DNA of 64,000 bases from Streptomyces monomycini (GCF_022271435.1 NZ_JAFIQY010000005.1:248001-312000); one strand, 5' to 3'; shown: positions 1-9,720, numbered from the stretch's first letter. The notes: generated from the sequence alone by a model not told the origin. Numbers and translations are program-made.

Positions 1-1
1 T

Positions 2-727
2 GTCCCGTACGCCGACCACGAACTCTTCGAGGAGCTGTCCCGCACCCTCCTGCAGAGCGTCGATCCGCGGGAGGTCACCGAGGCCCGTGACCGGCTGGAG
101 GACTACTTCACCGGCCTGGTGGCCCACAAGCGCGAACAGCCGGGCGACGGCCTGCTGGACGAGCTGATCGCCGAGCGCCTGGAGACCGGCGAGGTGGGCC
201 ACCGCGAACTGGTGCGGATGGCCTTGCTGCTGCTGGTGGCCGGCCACGAGACCACCTCCAACATGCTCTCCCTGGGCACCTTCACCCTGCTGGAACACCC
301 GGAGCAGTACGCCGCGCTGCGCGCCGACCCGTCGCTCCTCCCGGACGCGGTGGAGGAGTTGCTGCGGTTCCTGTCGATCGCCGACGGGATGGTGCGGGTG
401 GCGACCGAGGACATCGAGGTCGGCGGCGAGACGATCCGGGCGGACGACGGCGTCATCTTCTCCACCTCGGTCGTCAACCGGGACGACGCCGCCTACGACG
501 CGCCGGACACCCTGGACTGGCAGCGCTCCGCCCGCCACCACGTGGCCTTCGGTTTCGGCGTCCACCAGTGCCTGGGCCAGAACCTGGCCCGCGCGGAGAT
601 GGAGATCGCCTTCGGGGCGCTCTTCGCCCGCTTCCCCGGCCTGCGGCTGGCGGTGCCCGCCGCCGAGGTCCCCCACAAGCCCGGCCACACCCTCCAGGGT
701 CTGGTCGAACTGCCCGTCACCTGGTGA
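2..727 (+). CDS. Cytochrome P450, CYP105-like (5' end outside window)
   Basis: Heme-thiolate monooxygenase missing its N-terminus; the reading frame is open from base 2, so the start lies before the window. Visible motifs are the I-helix AGHETTSN (oxygen activation), the ExxR helix (EELLR), and the heme-binding loop FGFGVHQCLGQNLAR with the axial cysteine. The opening VPYADHE and the ending ELPVTW are, from memory, typical of the CYP105 family of Streptomyces, which hydroxylates xenobiotics and secondary metabolites. It is followed 53 bases later by a small ferredoxin gene on the same strand, the usual redox partner arrangement. The substrate cannot be inferred. Confidence 0.93.
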   Translation, partial: VPYADHELFEELSRTLLQSVDPREVTEARDRLEDYFTGLVAHKREQPGDGLLDELIAERLETGEVGHRELVRMALLLLVAGHETTSNMLSLGTFTLLEHPEQYAALRADPSLLPDAVEELLRFLSIADGMVRVATEDIEVGGETIRADDGVIFSTSVVNRDDAAYDAPDTLDWQRSARHHVAFGFGVHQCLGQNLARAEMEIAFGALFARFPGLRLAVPAAEVPHKPGHTLQGLVELPVTW

Positions 728-780
728 GCGGGCGGCCGGCCGCGCCCGGTGTGCCCGCCGACGAACGGAAGAGAGCCGTC

Positions 781-978
781 ATGAAGATCGACATCGATAC
801 GTCCGTGTGCATCGGTTCCGGCCAGTGCGTGCTGACCGCGCCGGGCGTGTTCACACAGGACGACGAGGGGTTCAGCGCCCTGCTGCCGGGCCGCGAGGAC
901 GGCGCGGGCGACCCGCTGGTACGGGAGGCCGCCCGCGCCTGCCCGGTCCAGGCCATCACGGTCACCGAGTCTCCATGA
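781..978 (+). CDS. 3Fe-4S ferredoxin, P450 redox partner
   Basis: Soluble 65-residue electron carrier. Cysteines C10, C16 and C54 (CIGSGQC and ACPVQ) form the three-cysteine pattern of a single-cluster 3Fe-4S ferredoxin. The start is ATG 781 behind a purine-rich GGAAGAG at 768-774; a longer upstream frame would overlap the P450 and is not used. It presumably passes electrons from a ferredoxin reductase to the P450 just upstream. Its last 17 bases overlap the 3' end of the convergent CocE-type hydrolase gene. Confidence 0.92.
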   Translation: MKIDIDTSVCIGSGQCVLTAPGVFTQDDEGFSALLPGREDGAGDPLVREAARACPVQAITVTESP

Positions 979-2839
979 CCACCGGCAGTTCGAGCGTGCC
1001 GGTCCGCTCGCGGGAGCTGCGTACGGTCACCGGCTTGCCGCCGCGGTTGCCGAAGTACGCGTTGTCGCTGGCGGCCACCACGAAGCGCAGCCGGTGCCCC
1101 GGCTCGAAGCGGTGCACGATCGCGGGCAGGTCGACGGTGAACTCCCTGGTCACGTCCGGCACCCGAACCGGCGCCACCAGGCGGTGGACCAGCGTCTTGC
1201 CGCCGTTCGGCGCCACGTCGTAGAGCTTGGCGAACAGGACCAGCCGGTCGGCCGCGTCGCCGGAGTGCTGCCCCCGCTCGGCCTCGGGCGAACGGACCCG
1301 GAGGGTGGCCCGCGGCGCGCCGACCACGTCCACGGGCCGCCCCCGTACCGGGTCGGACGTCCAGTCCAGGTAGGTGCCCCGGGTGTCGTACGGCTTGGGG
1401 TTGGGCAGCCTCAGGAGTTCGGCCAGCGAACTCTCCGAATGGCTGGACGAGACCCGCCAGTTGCGGTACGAGCGGCTGCCGGGCACCACGTCGGCGCGGC
1501 TGCCCACCAGCTTGCCGTCGCCGGAGAGGTACAGCCGGTGCGGGACGCCCCCGGGGAAGACCTCCGAGGTGCCGTACACCGGGCCGTGGCGCACCCAGTC
1601 CCGGTAGTACGCGAAGGCCGGGCCGGTGTCCGTCTCCCACCTCCGGTGCAGGTAACGGCCGAACCAGGCGAGGACGCGCCGCCCGACGTAACTGCTCTCG
1701 AAATTCCCCTTGGCGAGGTCGAGTTCGCCCTCCGCCGGGTCGGTCATGCCGCCGCTGTGGCCCCAGGCCTGCCAGATCATCTTCGTCTCGGTGCCCTGCG
1801 CCCGGAGGGCTTCGTACGTCGCGGCCGCCTCGTTGAGGTTGAAGAGGGTGTCCGCCTGCCCCTGGACGAGCAGGGTGGGGGCCCGGACCGCGCCGAGGTA
1901 GGAGGCCGGGGAGAGGCTGCGCAGGTAGCCGAGCACGGCGTCCGTGCGGGCCGCCGGGTAACGCCCCGAGTTCAGCAGTTTCTTGGCCTCGCACGCCCGC
2001 GCCACGAAGTGCACGCATCCGGCGCCGCCCCGCCCCGACTTGTCGAGACGCGGGTGGAGCAGCCCCTGCGCCTCGCCGATGAGGTAGAAGCCGTTGGTCC
2101 ACTGGTGCTTGTACACGCCGGGCCACGGCCCGGACGTGCCGACGGTGCGGTCCGCGCCGTTGGGGGCCATGGAGTAGGCCAGGTCGTGCCAGGTGATCAG
2201 CGGGACCAGCGCGTCCACCCGCCGGTCCACCGAGGCGGTGGCCAGTTGGATGGCGCCGCCGTACGAGCCGCCGAACATCCCCACCCGCGGGTCCCCGGGG
2301 CCGTCCACGGTGACGAAGTCGACCCGGGTCCCGTCCTTGGCCGGCCGGGTGCCGGCCAGGAAGTCGAGAATCCGGCTCGCCGCCCGCCCGTCGACCTGCG
2401 GGTCGTCGAGGGAGATCGGACAGCCGGTCCGGCCGAAGCCGAGGCCCGAATAGGCCAGGGCCGCGTAGCCGCGGGAGGCGAAGGCGCGCGCGATGGCGTC
2501 CGTGGAGCCGTCCGACTTGCTGCCGCCGAAGCCGTTGGTGGTCAGGACGGCCGGGGCCGGGTGCGCGGCGTCCACGCCCTCGGGGCGGTAGAGGTCGGCG
2601 TCCAGGACGCAGTCGCGGCCGCCGGCCCGCACGGTCAGCTTCACGGTCTTGACGGTGTACGGAGGCTTCCCCTTGCGGGCCGCCGCGGCCGGCCCGGCGG
2701 CGGTGAGCGGTCCGATGAGGGCGGCGCACGCCGCGAGGCACACGGTGACGGTGACGGGCAGGCGGACGGAGCGGGTGCGCGACGCGCGCCGGACGGGTCG
2801 GGACTCGGCACCGGACAGGGCTCGGGACACGCTGGGCAC
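962..2839 (-). CDS. Secreted CocE/NonD-type alpha/beta hydrolase (X-Pro dipeptidyl-peptidase-like)
   Basis: A 625-residue serine hydrolase of the CocE/S15 type. A basic N-terminus and hydrophobic stretch at residues 28-50 ending in GPAAAA look like a Sec signal peptide, so the enzyme is probably exported. The nucleophile elbow is GGSYGG with Ser192; an Asp (QGQADTLF) and a His (WGHSGG) follow in the expected order, and the C-terminal jelly-roll typical of the family covers the last third. Start GTG 2839 was chosen because GGAGG lies five bases upstream (complement of 2845-2849); the longer in-frame extension to 3100 has no such signal. Family members cleave Xaa-Pro peptides or esters; the substrate is unknown here. 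Confidence 0.88.
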   Translation of the reverse strand: MPSVSRALSGAESRPVRRASRTRSVRLPVTVTVCLAACAALIGPLTAAGPAAAARKGKPPYTVKTVKLTVRAGGRDCVLDADLYRPEGVDAAHPAPAVLTTNGFGGSKSDGSTDAIARAFASRGYAALAYSGLGFGRTGCPISLDDPQVDGRAASRILDFLAGTRPAKDGTRVDFVTVDGPGDPRVGMFGGSYGGAIQLATASVDRRVDALVPLITWHDLAYSMAPNGADRTVGTSGPWPGVYKHQWTNGFYLIGEAQGLLHPRLDKSGRGGAGCVHFVARACEAKKLLNSGRYPAARTDAVLGYLRSLSPASYLGAVRAPTLLVQGQADTLFNLNEAAATYEALRAQGTETKMIWQAWGHSGGMTDPAEGELDLAKGNFESSYVGRRVLAWFGRYLHRRWETDTGPAFAYYRDWVRHGPVYGTSEVFPGGVPHRLYLSGDGKLVGSRADVVPGSRSYRNWRVSSSHSESSLAELLRLPNPKPYDTRGTYLDWTSDPVRGRPVDVVGAPRATLRVRSPEAERGQHSGDAADRLVLFAKLYDVAPNGGKTLVHRLVAPVRVPDVTREFTVDLPAIVHRFEPGHRLRFVVAASDNAYFGNRGGKPVTVRSSRERTGTLELPVVMETR

Positions 2840-3109
2840 GCAGACCTCCACAACGGCATGCCGTACCAAGCGGTCGGTACCGGCCGGCTCATGGTGTGAC
2901 ACGGGTAACAAACGTGTCAACGCTCGCAAAGGGGATTGTCCACCGACCCGGCCAGGACCATCCGGACGGCTCCGCCCGTACCACTCGTTGGGCTGCACGA
3001 ACAGCGGAGCGCCGCCCCGCCGGACCACCCGTACGAGACCGGAGCGAGCACACCTGACGTGTGCGGCGGTCACCCGTCGGGGTGGCGGCCGGCGGCGCAC
3101 ACCGGACGG

Positions 3110-3793
3110 TCAGGAAACCGGAGCCACCGTCTTCTTGGCCAGTTCGTACGCCGGGAGCATCTCCTTGTGCTCGGTGTTGTCGAACCCGCCGAGATGGACG
3201 ACGGTCGCGCCCTTCGGCGTCACCACCGCGAACGCCCGTTCCTGCTGGGGCTCGTCCCGGATCGGGCTCTTCGACGTATAGGAGACCTCGGCGGCGGGCA
3301 GGCCGCCGACCTTGATGTCGCTGATCTCCTTCTTGTCGACGCCCTTCTCCTCGGCCGTGAAGGCCTCCAGGACCTGGCGCGGCGACTTCTTTGTGCCGTC
3401 CGCGGTCCACACGCGGATGAACCCGATGTTGCCCGCCGGCTTGGCGTCGATCTCGCACGCGCCCCTGACCGACGTGCGGCCCATCAGCTGGGCGAGCAGT
3501 TCCCCGTCGTCGGCCGAGAGCCCCTTGGGCTTCCACGCCTTCGCCACGTCGAACGACACCGGCAGTTCACAGGCCGTCCCGGCGGCCCCGATCCGGGTGC
3601 CCTTCTTCCACGCGTCGGCCTTGTCGGCCTTCGCCTTCTCGTCACCCTTCGCTGCGTTCGCCGGAGCCGAGGCCGCCACCGAGGGCGAGGCCCCCTTGGC
3701 GGCGTCGCCGCCCTTGTCGGCGGTGGACGAGCAACCGGCGAGCACACCGATCGCCAGCACGACGGACACCGCGCCCCATTTGTCCTTACGCAT
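3110..3793 (-). CDS. Putative lipoprotein of unknown function
   Basis: A 227-residue protein with a type II signal peptide: MRKDKW, a hydrophobic core and the lipobox LAGC, so it should be lipid-anchored outside the membrane through Cys21. A low-complexity Ala/Lys/Ser linker (about residues 22-70) is followed by a globular domain without a family I recognise; similar actinomycete lipoproteins have no known role. The start ATG 3793 is preceded by a GGGGGGAAG ribosome binding site. It stands alone, transcribed in the same direction as its neighbours. Confidence 0.85.
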   Translation of the reverse strand: MRKDKWGAVSVVLAIGVLAGCSSTADKGGDAAKGASPSVAASAPANAAKGDEKAKADKADAWKKGTRIGAAGTACELPVSFDVAKAWKPKGLSADDGELLAQLMGRTSVRGACEIDAKPAGNIGFIRVWTADGTKKSPRQVLEAFTAEEKGVDKKEISDIKVGGLPAAEVSYTSKSPIRDEPQQERAFAVVTPKGATVVHLGGFDNTEHKEMLPAYELAKKTVAPVS

Positions 3794-4294
3794 ACAGGCT
3801 TCCCCCCATAAATAGGACTACAGCGCGGTAACTTAACCCGACGACCGTGAAGTGCCCAAACCGTTATGCAAACGGAGGAGAGTCCCGAGAAATAGCGGGT
3901 ATCACGCACCGGCCCCCCGAGCCCAGCCCTTTTCCCGTGCCTGCCAGGGGACCCGCTCCCGACGGCTCGGCCCTGAATGCGGCACCAGCCGCTCCGGATG
4001 CGCGCCTCCGGGCCCGGTCTCATCCGGAAGGGCCGGCGCCGGGTACTCCGGCACCGGGGCGCTCCATCAGCAGGCCTGCCCCAAGGCCGCCGGCCCTGAC
4101 CACACCGCATGGGCGAAGCGCCACCGACACCGCCCGCTCCGCATGCTCCGCCCCCTGGCCCGGCCCCGCGCGGTCCGCGAACGAGCACCGCGTACCGCGC
4201 GCCGCGTCAGCCGTGTGCCGTATGCGGATCCGTCCTTGAGCGCGCTCGGAGCCTGACGCAGGCGGCTCTGTCGGCCGCGTGCAGCCGTGCGCCG
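3794..4294 (-). other. Intergenic region, no gene supported
   Basis: Five hundred bases between the lipoprotein start and the S9 peptidase stop. Several ORFs cross it, but all are proline/arginine-rich shadows without ribosome sites or family resemblance. The part nearest 3794 is relatively AT-rich (TTAAGTTACC and TATTTATG on the minus strand) and probably holds the lipoprotein promoter. No convincing terminator was seen. Confidence 0.4.
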
Positions 4295-6286
4295 CTACTT
4301 GGTCAGCTCCAGTACGGCGATGCCCGGGACGCTGACGCCGAAAGTCTGGGCGTACAGGGACAGTTCCGCTTCGACGGCACGGACGATGGTCTCCGCGCGG
4401 CGGAAGCCGTGGCCCTCGCCCTCGAACGCCAGATAGGCGTGGGCGACGCCGTGCCGGCTGACCTCGGCGAGGAAGGGTTCGCACTGGTCGGGCGGGCAGA
4501 CGGCGTCGTCGAGGCCCTGGAGGAGCAGGAAGGGGGCGGTGATCCGGTCCGCGTGCCGCAGCGGGGAGCGCTCGCGGTAGCGGTCGGGCACCTCGTCGTA
4601 CGGGCCGATCAGGCCGGTCAGGTACTGCGACTCGAAGTCGTGGGTGCCGTCCTGGGTCCAGCCCGCCAGGTCGAGGACCGGGTAGCTGATCGTGCCGCAG
4701 GCGTACAGACCGGTCGTCACCAGCGAGGCCGCGGTGGTCCAGCCGCCCGCGCTGCCGCCGCGGATCGCCAGCCGGTGCCGGTCGGCGGTGCCCTCGTCGG
4801 CCAGCGCCTCGGCGACGGCCGCGCAGTCCTCGACGTCCACCACGCCCCACTGCTCGCGCAGCCGCTCGCGGTAGGCGCGTCCGTAGCCGGTGGAGCCGCC
4901 GTAGTCGACCTCGGCGACCCCGAAGCCGCGGGAGGTGAAGTAGGCGATCGTCAGGTTCAGCACGAGCGGGGTGCGGCTGGTGGGGCCGCCGTGCGCCCAG
5001 ACGACGTAGGGCGGCAGTTCGCCGTCGGGGGCGCGGTGGCCGGGGCTGTGCGGCGGGTAGATGTGGGCGTGGATGTCGCGGCCGTCCGGGCCGGTGAAGG
5101 TGCGGATCTGCGGCTCGGGGTAGTACGCCGGGTCGACCGCGTCGGTGTGCCGGGCCGCGATCACCCGGGCCCGGCCGGTGCAGGTGTCCAGCTCCACGAT
5201 CTCGGACGCGCTGCGCGGGCTGGCGGCGACGCCGACCACCCGGCTGCCGTGCACGGCCAGCGTGGGCGCCCACTCCGTCCACGGCCCGGCCGCGTCCACC
5301 AGTTCGCCGCCGACCGGGTCGAGGATGCCGAGCGCCATGGCGCCGCGGCCGTGCAGCACCGCGATCGTGCCGCCGTCCAGCGGCAGGAACCAGCGCGCGC
5401 CGAGCTGCCACAGCGGGCCGCCGAACTCCTCCTGGCGGGGCCTGCACAGGCGCCTGCCGGGGGCCCCGGCGGCGTCCGGGTCGGCGCGGCGCAGTTCCCA
5501 CCAGCCGTCCGCGTCGGAGACGTACAGCAGGGTGCCGTCCGAGTCCCACTCGATCTGCGGTACGGACTCCTCTGGGCCGCCGGCGAACGGCCGTACGCCG
5601 GTGAAGGCACCGTCGTCGGTGATGTCGGCGAGCAGCACGGTGGTGCCGTCCCACGGCATCCGCGGGTGGTCCCAGGCGATCCAGGCGGCCCGCCGCCCGT
5701 CCGGCGAGATCCGCGGGCCGGTGACGAAACGGTTCCGGTCGTCGCTCAGTTCCCGTACGGCCGCGCGGTCGCCGGCCGCCGAGCCGTCCAGCGGCACCGC
5801 GGCGATCACCCGGCGCACCTCGGTCGGCCGGGGGCCGGTGAACTCCTCCAGGACGCACCACACCTCGCCCCGGTCCAGCCGCAGCACCGGGTCGGCCCAG
5901 CGCAGCCCGCCGCCGACGGCGGAGACCGGGGTGAGCGGGCGGGGCGCGGCGTCGCCGTCCGGTGCATGGGCGTACAACCGCTGGTCGGCGAAGTGGCAGA
6001 ACACCAGGACCGCGCGGCCGTCCGCGTCCACCGCGCCGGCCCAGGGCTGGCCGCCGTACTCCATGACCCGGCTGCGGACGTTCCAGGGCGTCGGCAGCGG
6101 CGTCTGTTCCGTGCCGTCGGGCCGTCTGCGGACCAGCGCGCGCCGGCCGCCCTCCGCGGGGCGGGCCTCGGTCCACCACACCTCGTCCCCCACCACACCG
6201 ACGTACTCGGGCCGGCCGTCGTGCTCGGCGACCAGCCGGGCGTCGATCGGGGACGGCCAGGCTCCGTAGGGGGCCGTGGTCACCAT
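4295..6286 (-). CDS. S9-family prolyl oligopeptidase / dipeptidyl aminopeptidase
   Basis: A 663-residue cytoplasmic serine peptidase. Residues 1-380 carry the WD-like propeller blades (repeated motifs such as SPDGRRAAWIAWD and YVSDADGWWELRR). The alpha/beta hydrolase domain follows, with the nucleophile in GGSAGGW (Ser512), an Asp in QGLDDAVCP (about 593) and the His in GEGHGF (His626), the complete triad in family order. No signal peptide. Start ATG 6286 has GAGGAGG upstream. It probably trims short proline-containing peptides; it lies near the M55 and M20 peptidase genes, so the area is rich in peptide catabolism. Confidence 0.92.
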   Translation of the reverse strand: MVTTAPYGAWPSPIDARLVAEHDGRPEYVGVVGDEVWWTEARPAEGGRRALVRRRPDGTEQTPLPTPWNVRSRVMEYGGQPWAGAVDADGRAVLVFCHFADQRLYAHAPDGDAAPRPLTPVSAVGGGLRWADPVLRLDRGEVWCVLEEFTGPRPTEVRRVIAAVPLDGSAAGDRAAVRELSDDRNRFVTGPRISPDGRRAAWIAWDHPRMPWDGTTVLLADITDDGAFTGVRPFAGGPEESVPQIEWDSDGTLLYVSDADGWWELRRADPDAAGAPGRRLCRPRQEEFGGPLWQLGARWFLPLDGGTIAVLHGRGAMALGILDPVGGELVDAAGPWTEWAPTLAVHGSRVVGVAASPRSASEIVELDTCTGRARVIAARHTDAVDPAYYPEPQIRTFTGPDGRDIHAHIYPPHSPGHRAPDGELPPYVVWAHGGPTSRTPLVLNLTIAYFTSRGFGVAEVDYGGSTGYGRAYRERLREQWGVVDVEDCAAVAEALADEGTADRHRLAIRGGSAGGWTTAASLVTTGLYACGTISYPVLDLAGWTQDGTHDFESQYLTGLIGPYDEVPDRYRERSPLRHADRITAPFLLLQGLDDAVCPPDQCEPFLAEVSRHGVAHAYLAFEGEGHGFRRAETIVRAVEAELSLYAQTFGVSVPGIAVLELTK

Positions 6287-6473
6287 GGTGGCGTTCCTCC
6301 TCAGGCGTTGGAGCCGCCAAGCCTGTCGTACACGGGCCCGGGCATCAACCCGTACGGTTTTCGTACGGAGGTCCTGTCCTGGCCGGGAACGACCGGTCCG
6401 GGCGGGAACGGGCGGGCTGCCCCCGGCGGTCGCGGGCCCGGCGGCTCCAACGTTCCTTCAGCCGCTCATCCGC

Positions 6474-7853
6474 TCATCCGGGCTGCGGCCGCCCCGTCGA
6501 CGCCCGCAGGAAGTGGTCGAGGACCCGCACGCCGAAGTGCAACGCCTCCACCGGGACGCGCTCGTCGACCCCGTGGAACAGCGCCTGGTAGTCGAATCCT
6601 TCGGGCAGCTTGAGCGGCGAGAACCCGTATCCGGCGATGCCCAGCCGGGAGAACTGCTTGGCGTCCGTGCCGCCCGACATGCAGTACGGGACCACATGGC
6701 CGTCCGGGTCGAAGCGCTCGATCGCGTCCCGCATCGCCGCGTACGCGGGCGCGTCGACCGGCGCCTGGAGCGCCACCTCGCCGTGGTCGTACGCCCAGGA
6801 CACCTCGGGCCCGGTCAGCCGGTCCATGGTGGTGCGGAACTCCGCCTCGCCGCCGGGCACCACCCGGCCGTCCACGTACGCGACGGCGTTGCCCGGGATG
6901 ACGTTGACCTTGTAGCCGGCCTCCAGCATCGTCGGGTTGGCGCTGTTGCGGACCGTCGGCTCGACCAGCGCGGCCGACGGGCCGAGCTTGCTGAGCAGGG
7001 TGTCCACGTCGAAGTCCGGGGCGTCCGGACGGGCCTCGATGCCGTGCAGGGCGGCCAGTTCGGTGAGCGCCGCCCGCACGGTGTCGGTCAGGCGTACCGG
7101 CCAGCGGTGCTCGCCGATGCGGGCCACGGCCGCCGCGAGCCGGCTGACCGCGTTGGCGCGGTTGACCTTCGAGCCGTGCCCGGCCTTGCCCTCGGCGGTC
7201 AGTTTCAGCCAGGCCGTACCCCGCTCCCCCGCCGCGACCGGGTACAGCCGCATCCCGCCGCCCGCGTGGAAGGTGAACGCGCCGGACTCGCTGACCCCCT
7301 CCGTGCAGCCCTCGAACAGGCCCGGGTGGTGGTCGGCGAGGAAACCCGAGCCGTCGATGGCGCTGGCCTCCTCGTCGGCCGTGAAAGCCAGCACCAGGTC
7401 GCGCCGCGGCCGGACGCCGGCACGTGCCCACTGCCGGACGGCCGCGAGCACCATCGCGTCCATGTTCTTCATGTCCACCGCGCCCCGGCCCCACACGACG
7501 CCGTCCTCGATCTCGCCGGAGAACGGGTGCCTGCTCCAGTCGGCGGGCTCGGCGGGCACCACGTCCAGATGCCCGTGCACCAGCAAGGCCGCCGCGCCCG
7601 GGTCCGAACCCTCGACGCGCGCGACCACGTTCGTACGGCCCGGACTGCGCTCCAGCAGCACCGGCTCCAGACCGGCCTCGGCGAGCCGCTCCGCGACGTA
7701 CTCGGCGGCCGGGCGCTCCCGGCAGTCGCCGCCGCCGCGGTTGGTGGTGTCGATACGGATCAGATCGGACGTGAACCGCACGACCTCGTCGAGGGCGCGC
7801 CCGTCCACCGCGTCGCCGGCGCGGTCCGCCGTGTCGTCGGCGCTGTCAGCCAT
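6474..7853 (-). CDS. M20-family metallopeptidase (dipeptidase/deacylase)
   Basis: A 459-residue zinc amidohydrolase. Metal and catalytic motifs are in order: VHGHLDVVP, GRGAVDMKN, FTADEEAS and a C-terminal FHGVDE histidine, with a lid/dimerisation domain between. Start ATG 7853 follows GGAGGAG and overlaps the last codons of the upstream M55 gene by eight bases, which indicates translational coupling and one operon. Family members hydrolyse dipeptides, N-acyl amino acids or succinyl-diaminopimelate. The pairing with a D-aminopeptidase relative suggests stepwise breakdown of small peptides, possibly cell-wall derived (inference). Confidence 0.92.
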   Translation of the reverse strand: MADSADDTADRAGDAVDGRALDEVVRFTSDLIRIDTTNRGGGDCRERPAAEYVAERLAEAGLEPVLLERSPGRTNVVARVEGSDPGAAALLVHGHLDVVPAEPADWSRHPFSGEIEDGVVWGRGAVDMKNMDAMVLAAVRQWARAGVRPRRDLVLAFTADEEASAIDGSGFLADHHPGLFEGCTEGVSESGAFTFHAGGGMRLYPVAAGERGTAWLKLTAEGKAGHGSKVNRANAVSRLAAAVARIGEHRWPVRLTDTVRAALTELAALHGIEARPDAPDFDVDTLLSKLGPSAALVEPTVRNSANPTMLEAGYKVNVIPGNAVAYVDGRVVPGGEAEFRTTMDRLTGPEVSWAYDHGEVALQAPVDAPAYAAMRDAIERFDPDGHVVPYCMSGGTDAKQFSRLGIAGYGFSPLKLPEGFDYQALFHGVDERVPVEALHFGVRVLDHFLRASTGRPQPG

Positions 7854-8682
7854 ATTGCTCCTCCACCGCCGACGACACGACGGTGGTGACCGTCTTGAAG
7901 CAGCGGATCGCTTCGTACATGTTCTCGCTGGTGTACGCGACGCGCCGCTCACCGGTGCGCTCGACTCCGGGGACGCAGGACGCCTGGCCCACCAGGTGCT
8001 CGGCGTCGAACTCGATCTCCACGGTGAACGGGCCGCCGCGCACCGGTTCGGTGCGCACCGCGAGGGCCGCCGCCTCGCGCGCGGCGGCTCTGATGTCCGC
8101 CGCCGTACGGGCCGGGGGCCGGCACACGGCCGCGTACCGCGAGACGTAGTCCTTGACCGCGACGGCCCGCGCCCCGGGCGCGTACCCGACGGCGTCCTCG
8201 CAGGTCCGGTCGTCGCCGGTCACCAGCACCACGGGCACACCGTATTCGGCCACCACCAGGGAGTTGAGGTACCCCTCGCTGGCGCGCGTGCCGTTCACCC
8301 ACACGCCCGTCAGGGAGTTGGCGAGGTAGGTGTGGGCCAGCACGCCCTCGGTGCCGGCACCCGCGTGGTAGCCGACGAACGCGACGCCGTCCACGTCGCC
8401 GTGCTGGACGCCCTCGACCATGCTGAGCGCCTTGTGCTTTCCGGTGAGCAGCCGGGCCCGCTCGTCGAGCTGCTCCAGCAGCAGGTTGCGCATGGACCAG
8501 TGAGCCTCGTTGACCAGCACCTCGTCCGCGCCGCCGTCGAAGAACCCGGCGATCGCCGCGTTGACGTCACCGGTGAACACCGGCCGGAACCGCTGCCACT
8601 GGGCGTGGCCCGGCAGCACGTCGTCCGGCCAGGTCACTCCGGTGACGCCCTCCATGTCCGCGGAGATGAGGATTTTCACCAT
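7846..8682 (-). CDS. M55-family D-aminopeptidase (DppA-like)
   Basis: A 278-residue metallopeptidase of the DppA family. It begins with the conserved metal-binding strand ISADMEGVTG, followed by the NEAHWSMRN and GYHAGAGTEGVLAHT segments that supply further ligands and the active site. B. subtilis DppA releases N-terminal D-amino acids from peptides and is active as a ring-shaped decamer. Start ATG 8682 (MVKILIS) fits the family; the longer in-frame extension to 8775 reads as non-coding, although an overlapping GTG two codons later is possible. It is translationally coupled to the M20 peptidase downstream. Confidence 0.9.
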   Translation of the reverse strand: MVKILISADMEGVTGVTWPDDVLPGHAQWQRFRPVFTGDVNAAIAGFFDGGADEVLVNEAHWSMRNLLLEQLDERARLLTGKHKALSMVEGVQHGDVDGVAFVGYHAGAGTEGVLAHTYLANSLTGVWVNGTRASEGYLNSLVVAEYGVPVVLVTGDDRTCEDAVGYAPGARAVAVKDYVSRYAAVCRPPARTAADIRAAAREAAALAVRTEPVRGGPFTVEIEFDAEHLVGQASCVPGVERTGERRVAYTSENMYEAIRCFKTVTTVVSSAVEEQYG

Positions 8683-8925
8683 GCACCGTCCCGTCACAGC
8701 TAGCAGGCGGACCGCTCCGGCACCCGCCCGGCGGACCACGCCGTCAGGCGTGCCACCGGGCAGGCTTCCCACCATAACCAGGAGCGGCCGCCGCGCTCCC
8801 GGCCTCGGCCCAAGTGCGCCCGTACGGCGGGACCGGGCGGGGCCGGAAGCCGGGCCGGGGCCCCTTTGCTGTCATGTACGGACCCGGCGCCGGGTGCCGT
8901 GCGGACCCGGCGCCCGGACGCGGGC

Positions 8926-9639
8926 TCACCCCCGGGCGGCCTGGCTCTGCCGCCACTGCTCCATGGCTCCCCGGAGGGACTCGCTCACCAGGACGAGGAA
9001 CGTGGCGCAGGACTCGAAGCGGGCCCCCGCCGGGGTTCCGGCCCCGAGAACCCCGGTCGCCCGCTGCGACGCGGCCAGCAGGGCGTCGTTCATCTCCAGC
9101 GCCGCCTGGATGGACCGGAGCCAGACGTCCTCGTCGACGACATAGCGTTCGCGGCGCGCGCCGGCGGCCCGGTCCCGTTCGAGCAGTCCCTGCTGTTCGA
9201 GGAAGGCGACGGCGTGCGAGACGGACGCCGGGCTGACCCGGAGCCGTTCGACCAGGTCGGCGGCGGTGAGGGCGCCCGAGTCGGTGACGCAGAGGCAGGC
9301 CAGCACCCTGGCCGCCATCCGGGGCAGCCCTTGCTGCGCCAGCAGATCGGTGAAGGATTCCGTGAACTCCTGGAGTGCCCGGGGGTCACGCCCGTGCCCG
9401 CTGTCCAGGACCGGCGGCGCCGGAGGCTGGGGCTGCTTGCGCCGGCGCGCGCGATGCCGCGTGGCCTCGTGCGCCCGGTCCGCCCGGTAGCCCTCGGGCC
9501 CCCCGTTACGGGTGACCTCCCGCATGACGGTCGAGGCGGGCCGCTCCAGACGCCGGCCGATCTCCGTGTATCCGAGTCCCTCGGCCAGTCCCGCGGCGAT
9601 CCGCCGGCGGTCCTCCTCGGTGAGCCTGCCTCCGGGCAC
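8926..9639 (-). CDS. Two-HTH transcriptional regulator (IS30-like HTH plus MarR/GbsR-type wing)
   Basis: A 237-residue DNA-binding protein with two different helix-turn-helix regions. Residues 5-50 (LTEEDRRRIAAGLAEGLGYTEIGRRL, then STVMREVTRNGG) resemble the HTH_38 domain of IS30-type transposases. Residues from about 100 resemble a MarR/GbsR winged helix (LTAADLVERLRVSPASVSHAVAFLEQQGLLER). Start GTG 9639 follows AGGGAGG at nine bases; the N-terminal extension to 9753 looks non-coding. It is divergent from the serine hydrolase at 9909 and probably controls that gene and itself. Repeated CATTGCAA motifs lie between them. Confidence 0.82.
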   Translation of the reverse strand: MPGGRLTEEDRRRIAAGLAEGLGYTEIGRRLERPASTVMREVTRNGGPEGYRADRAHEATRHRARRRKQPQPPAPPVLDSGHGRDPRALQEFTESFTDLLAQQGLPRMAARVLACLCVTDSGALTAADLVERLRVSPASVSHAVAFLEQQGLLERDRAAGARRERYVVDEDVWLRSIQAALEMNDALLAASQRATGVLGAGTPAGARFESCATFLVLVSESLRGAMEQWRQSQAARG

Positions 9640-9720
9640 GGTACTCGTCCTCCCTCTGCCGTCCTGCGCGGTGCTCGGCGTCCGCGCACTCCGCCGCACA
9701 GTATGCGTTCGGATGCATCT

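Noticed and set aside
1094..2899. Long plus-strand ORF (601 codons) opposite the CocE-type hydrolase
   Set aside because: Composition is Arg/Gly/Val-rich with no motifs, and the opposite strand encodes a clear hydrolase; it is a high-GC antisense shadow.
3847..4256. Two overlapping ORFs in the 3.8-4.3 kb gap
   Set aside because: Proline/arginine-rich translations, no ribosome sites and no recognisable domain.
4109..6613. 834-codon plus-strand ORF over the S9 peptidase
   Set aside because: Antisense shadow of a gene with an intact catalytic triad and propeller repeats.
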